From JAOUEA01 sp963821935 (lineage in GTDB: Bacteria > Actinomycetota > UBA4738 > HRBIN12): 64,000 bases of DNA. The stretch covers positions 372,001 through 436,000 of the forward strand of contig CAWGFM010000004.1 of the NCBI GenBank assembly GCA_963821935.1, written 5' to 3'. Of this stretch, positions 63,198 through 64,000 are shown in pieces. Within the stretch, counting starts at the first letter, position 1, and every line of letters begins with the position of its first letter. The notes beneath the pieces were generated by a model, which saw nothing but the letters and a program-made list of their open reading frames with translations, was not told the DNA's origin and did not search any database. A program made the translations under genes and the position numbers.

Positions 63198-64000
63198 GGC
63201 GGCATCGCGGGAGGGCTCCGGCGGGCAGTCACCACGCGGTCCCGGCCGGCGAGATCCGTGGAGAGCGTCACCTCGTCGAACCCCGCTCGCCGCATCATGT
63301 CGCACACATCCCGGCCCATGGTCTCGCCGATCTCGACGGCGATGATGCCGCGTGAGGTCAGGACAGACGCAGCCAACGACACGAGTGCGGCATAGACGGT
63401 CAGATCGCCGACGAGCGCCTCGTAGGGGTCAGCCCGGACGTCGGCCGGCAGGCCCTCGTACTGGTCCGCAGCGACGTACGGGGGGTTGGCCACCACCGCG
63501 TCCAGCGGGGACGGGATGCTCGCATCGTCCACCAAGGGGTCGCCGAGCTGGACCTCGACATCCAGACCGAGCCTCGTGGCGTTGACACGCGCGAGCTCGA
63601 CCGCCGCACGCGAACGGTCGATCGCGACCACACGTGCGTCGGCTCGTTCGTCCTTGATCGCCAGGGCGATGGCGCCCGTGCCCGTACCGACGTCGAGGAT
63701 CCGGGGTCGTTCGATGTCGCGGAGCAGGAGGAGGACGCGCTCCACCAGCACCTCGGTCTCCGGTCTGGGGATGAACACGCCGGGCCGGACGGTGAGCACG
63801 ACGCGCCGGAAGCCGGTGTCGCCGAGGAGGTGTTGCACCGGCGCGCCCGAGCACCGCAAACAGAGCGCCCGACCGAAGTCCCTGGCCTGGTCGGGGTCGA
63901 GGATGAGGTCCCGCGCCGCCAGGCCGGTTCGGTCCGTCCTCAAGACGTCGGCCAGCAGCAGCTCGGCTCCAGCACGGGGTTCCGCGACGTCGTGCCTGGC
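63194..64000 (-). CDS. prmC: Release-factor glutamine methyltransferase (5' end cut by window edge)
   Basis: SAM-dependent enzyme that methylates the Gln of the GGQ motif of release factors. The frame is open to the right edge; the first visible residues (PRAGAELLLADVLR) match the usual N-terminal helical domain, so only about 15-20 residues are missing. Motif I ILDVGTGTGAIAL, the substrate-binding NPPYV and FIPRPETEVLVE are intact. prfA is normally next upstream. Confidence 0.95.
   Translation of the reverse strand, partial: ARHDVAEPRAGAELLLADVLRTDRTGLAARDLILDPDQARDFGRALCLRCSGAPVQHLLGDTGFRRVVLTVRPGVFIPRPETEVLVERVLLLLRDIERPRILDVGTGTGAIALAIKDERADARVVAIDRSRAAVELARVNATRLGLDVEVQLGDPLVDDASIPSPLDAVVANPPYVAADQYEGLPADVRADPYEALVGDLTVYAALVSLAASVLTSRGIIAVEIGETMGRDVCDMMRRAGFDEVTLSTDLAGRDRVVTARRSPPAMPP

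Overview
This 64 kb window is dense, high-GC, actinobacterial-type chromosomal DNA. The evidence is frequent GTG starts, 4-bp ATGA/GTGA overlaps between co-directional genes, a DUF5709-like protein, a MurA carrying Asp in place of the catalytic Cys, a conserved prmC-tsaC-ptp-glyA-wecA-atp block, and ABC and ECF-type cobalt/nickel transporters. I read it as Actinomycetota, possibly a deep-branching uncultured class such as Acidimicrobiia, but the class is a guess. I see no rRNA, tRNA, CRISPR, insertion sequence or prophage.

Left part (1-25.8 kb): a 3'-truncated M1 aminopeptidase; an unusual sigma-like protein fused to a membrane segment and an outer domain; ilvE; a DUF5709-like acidic protein. 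Next comes a minus-strand operon of six genes (5.3-11.4 kb): an FAD oxidoreductase, two DmdA/GcvT-like methyltransferase paralogs flanking an AlgH/YqgE protein, and two SAM methyltransferases. It looks like an undescribed one-carbon or demethylation pathway. Then follow a GT-C membrane protein and a GT2-methyltransferase fusion, a serine pair (class V aminotransferase + serA), a Rieske ferredoxin with its reductase, an MFS protein, gatCAB in two parts around an EamA transporter, and a secreted phosphoesterase.

Middle (26-43.4 kb): a frameshifted secreted sulfatase, ligA with a UPF0280 gene, mnmA, a pabB-pabC fusion, two small zinc-type proteins, an enoyl-CoA hydratase with an NmrA-like protein, and an APH-type kinase. 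A metal island follows. A Fur-family regulator is translationally coupled to two ABC half-transporters and faces a cbiM-cbiN-cbiQ-cbiO cobalt/nickel uptake operon. Both operons carry the same TTGCA-NN-TGCAA palindrome in front, so they probably form one Nur-like regulon.

Right part (43.5-64 kb, all minus strand): a B12-dependent acyl-CoA mutase large subunit with its MeaB GTPase at the end of a seven-gene run (SCP2 protein, zinc alcohol dehydrogenase, frameshifted SCP2 protein, membrane protein, PrsW-like protease). Upstream lie a CPBP protease and murA, the complete F1Fo ATP synthase (atpZ, atpI-like, atpB-E-F-H-A-G-D-C) behind a strong promoter that probably gives a leaderless mRNA, wecA, glyA, a low-molecular-weight phosphatase, tsaC, and prmC running off the right edge. 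The cobalt uptake genes lie directly downstream of the cobalamin-dependent mutase, which suggests a functional link.

One sure and one likely single-base frameshift, plus two suspicious 3' overlaps, suggest either local gene decay or residual indel errors in the assembly.
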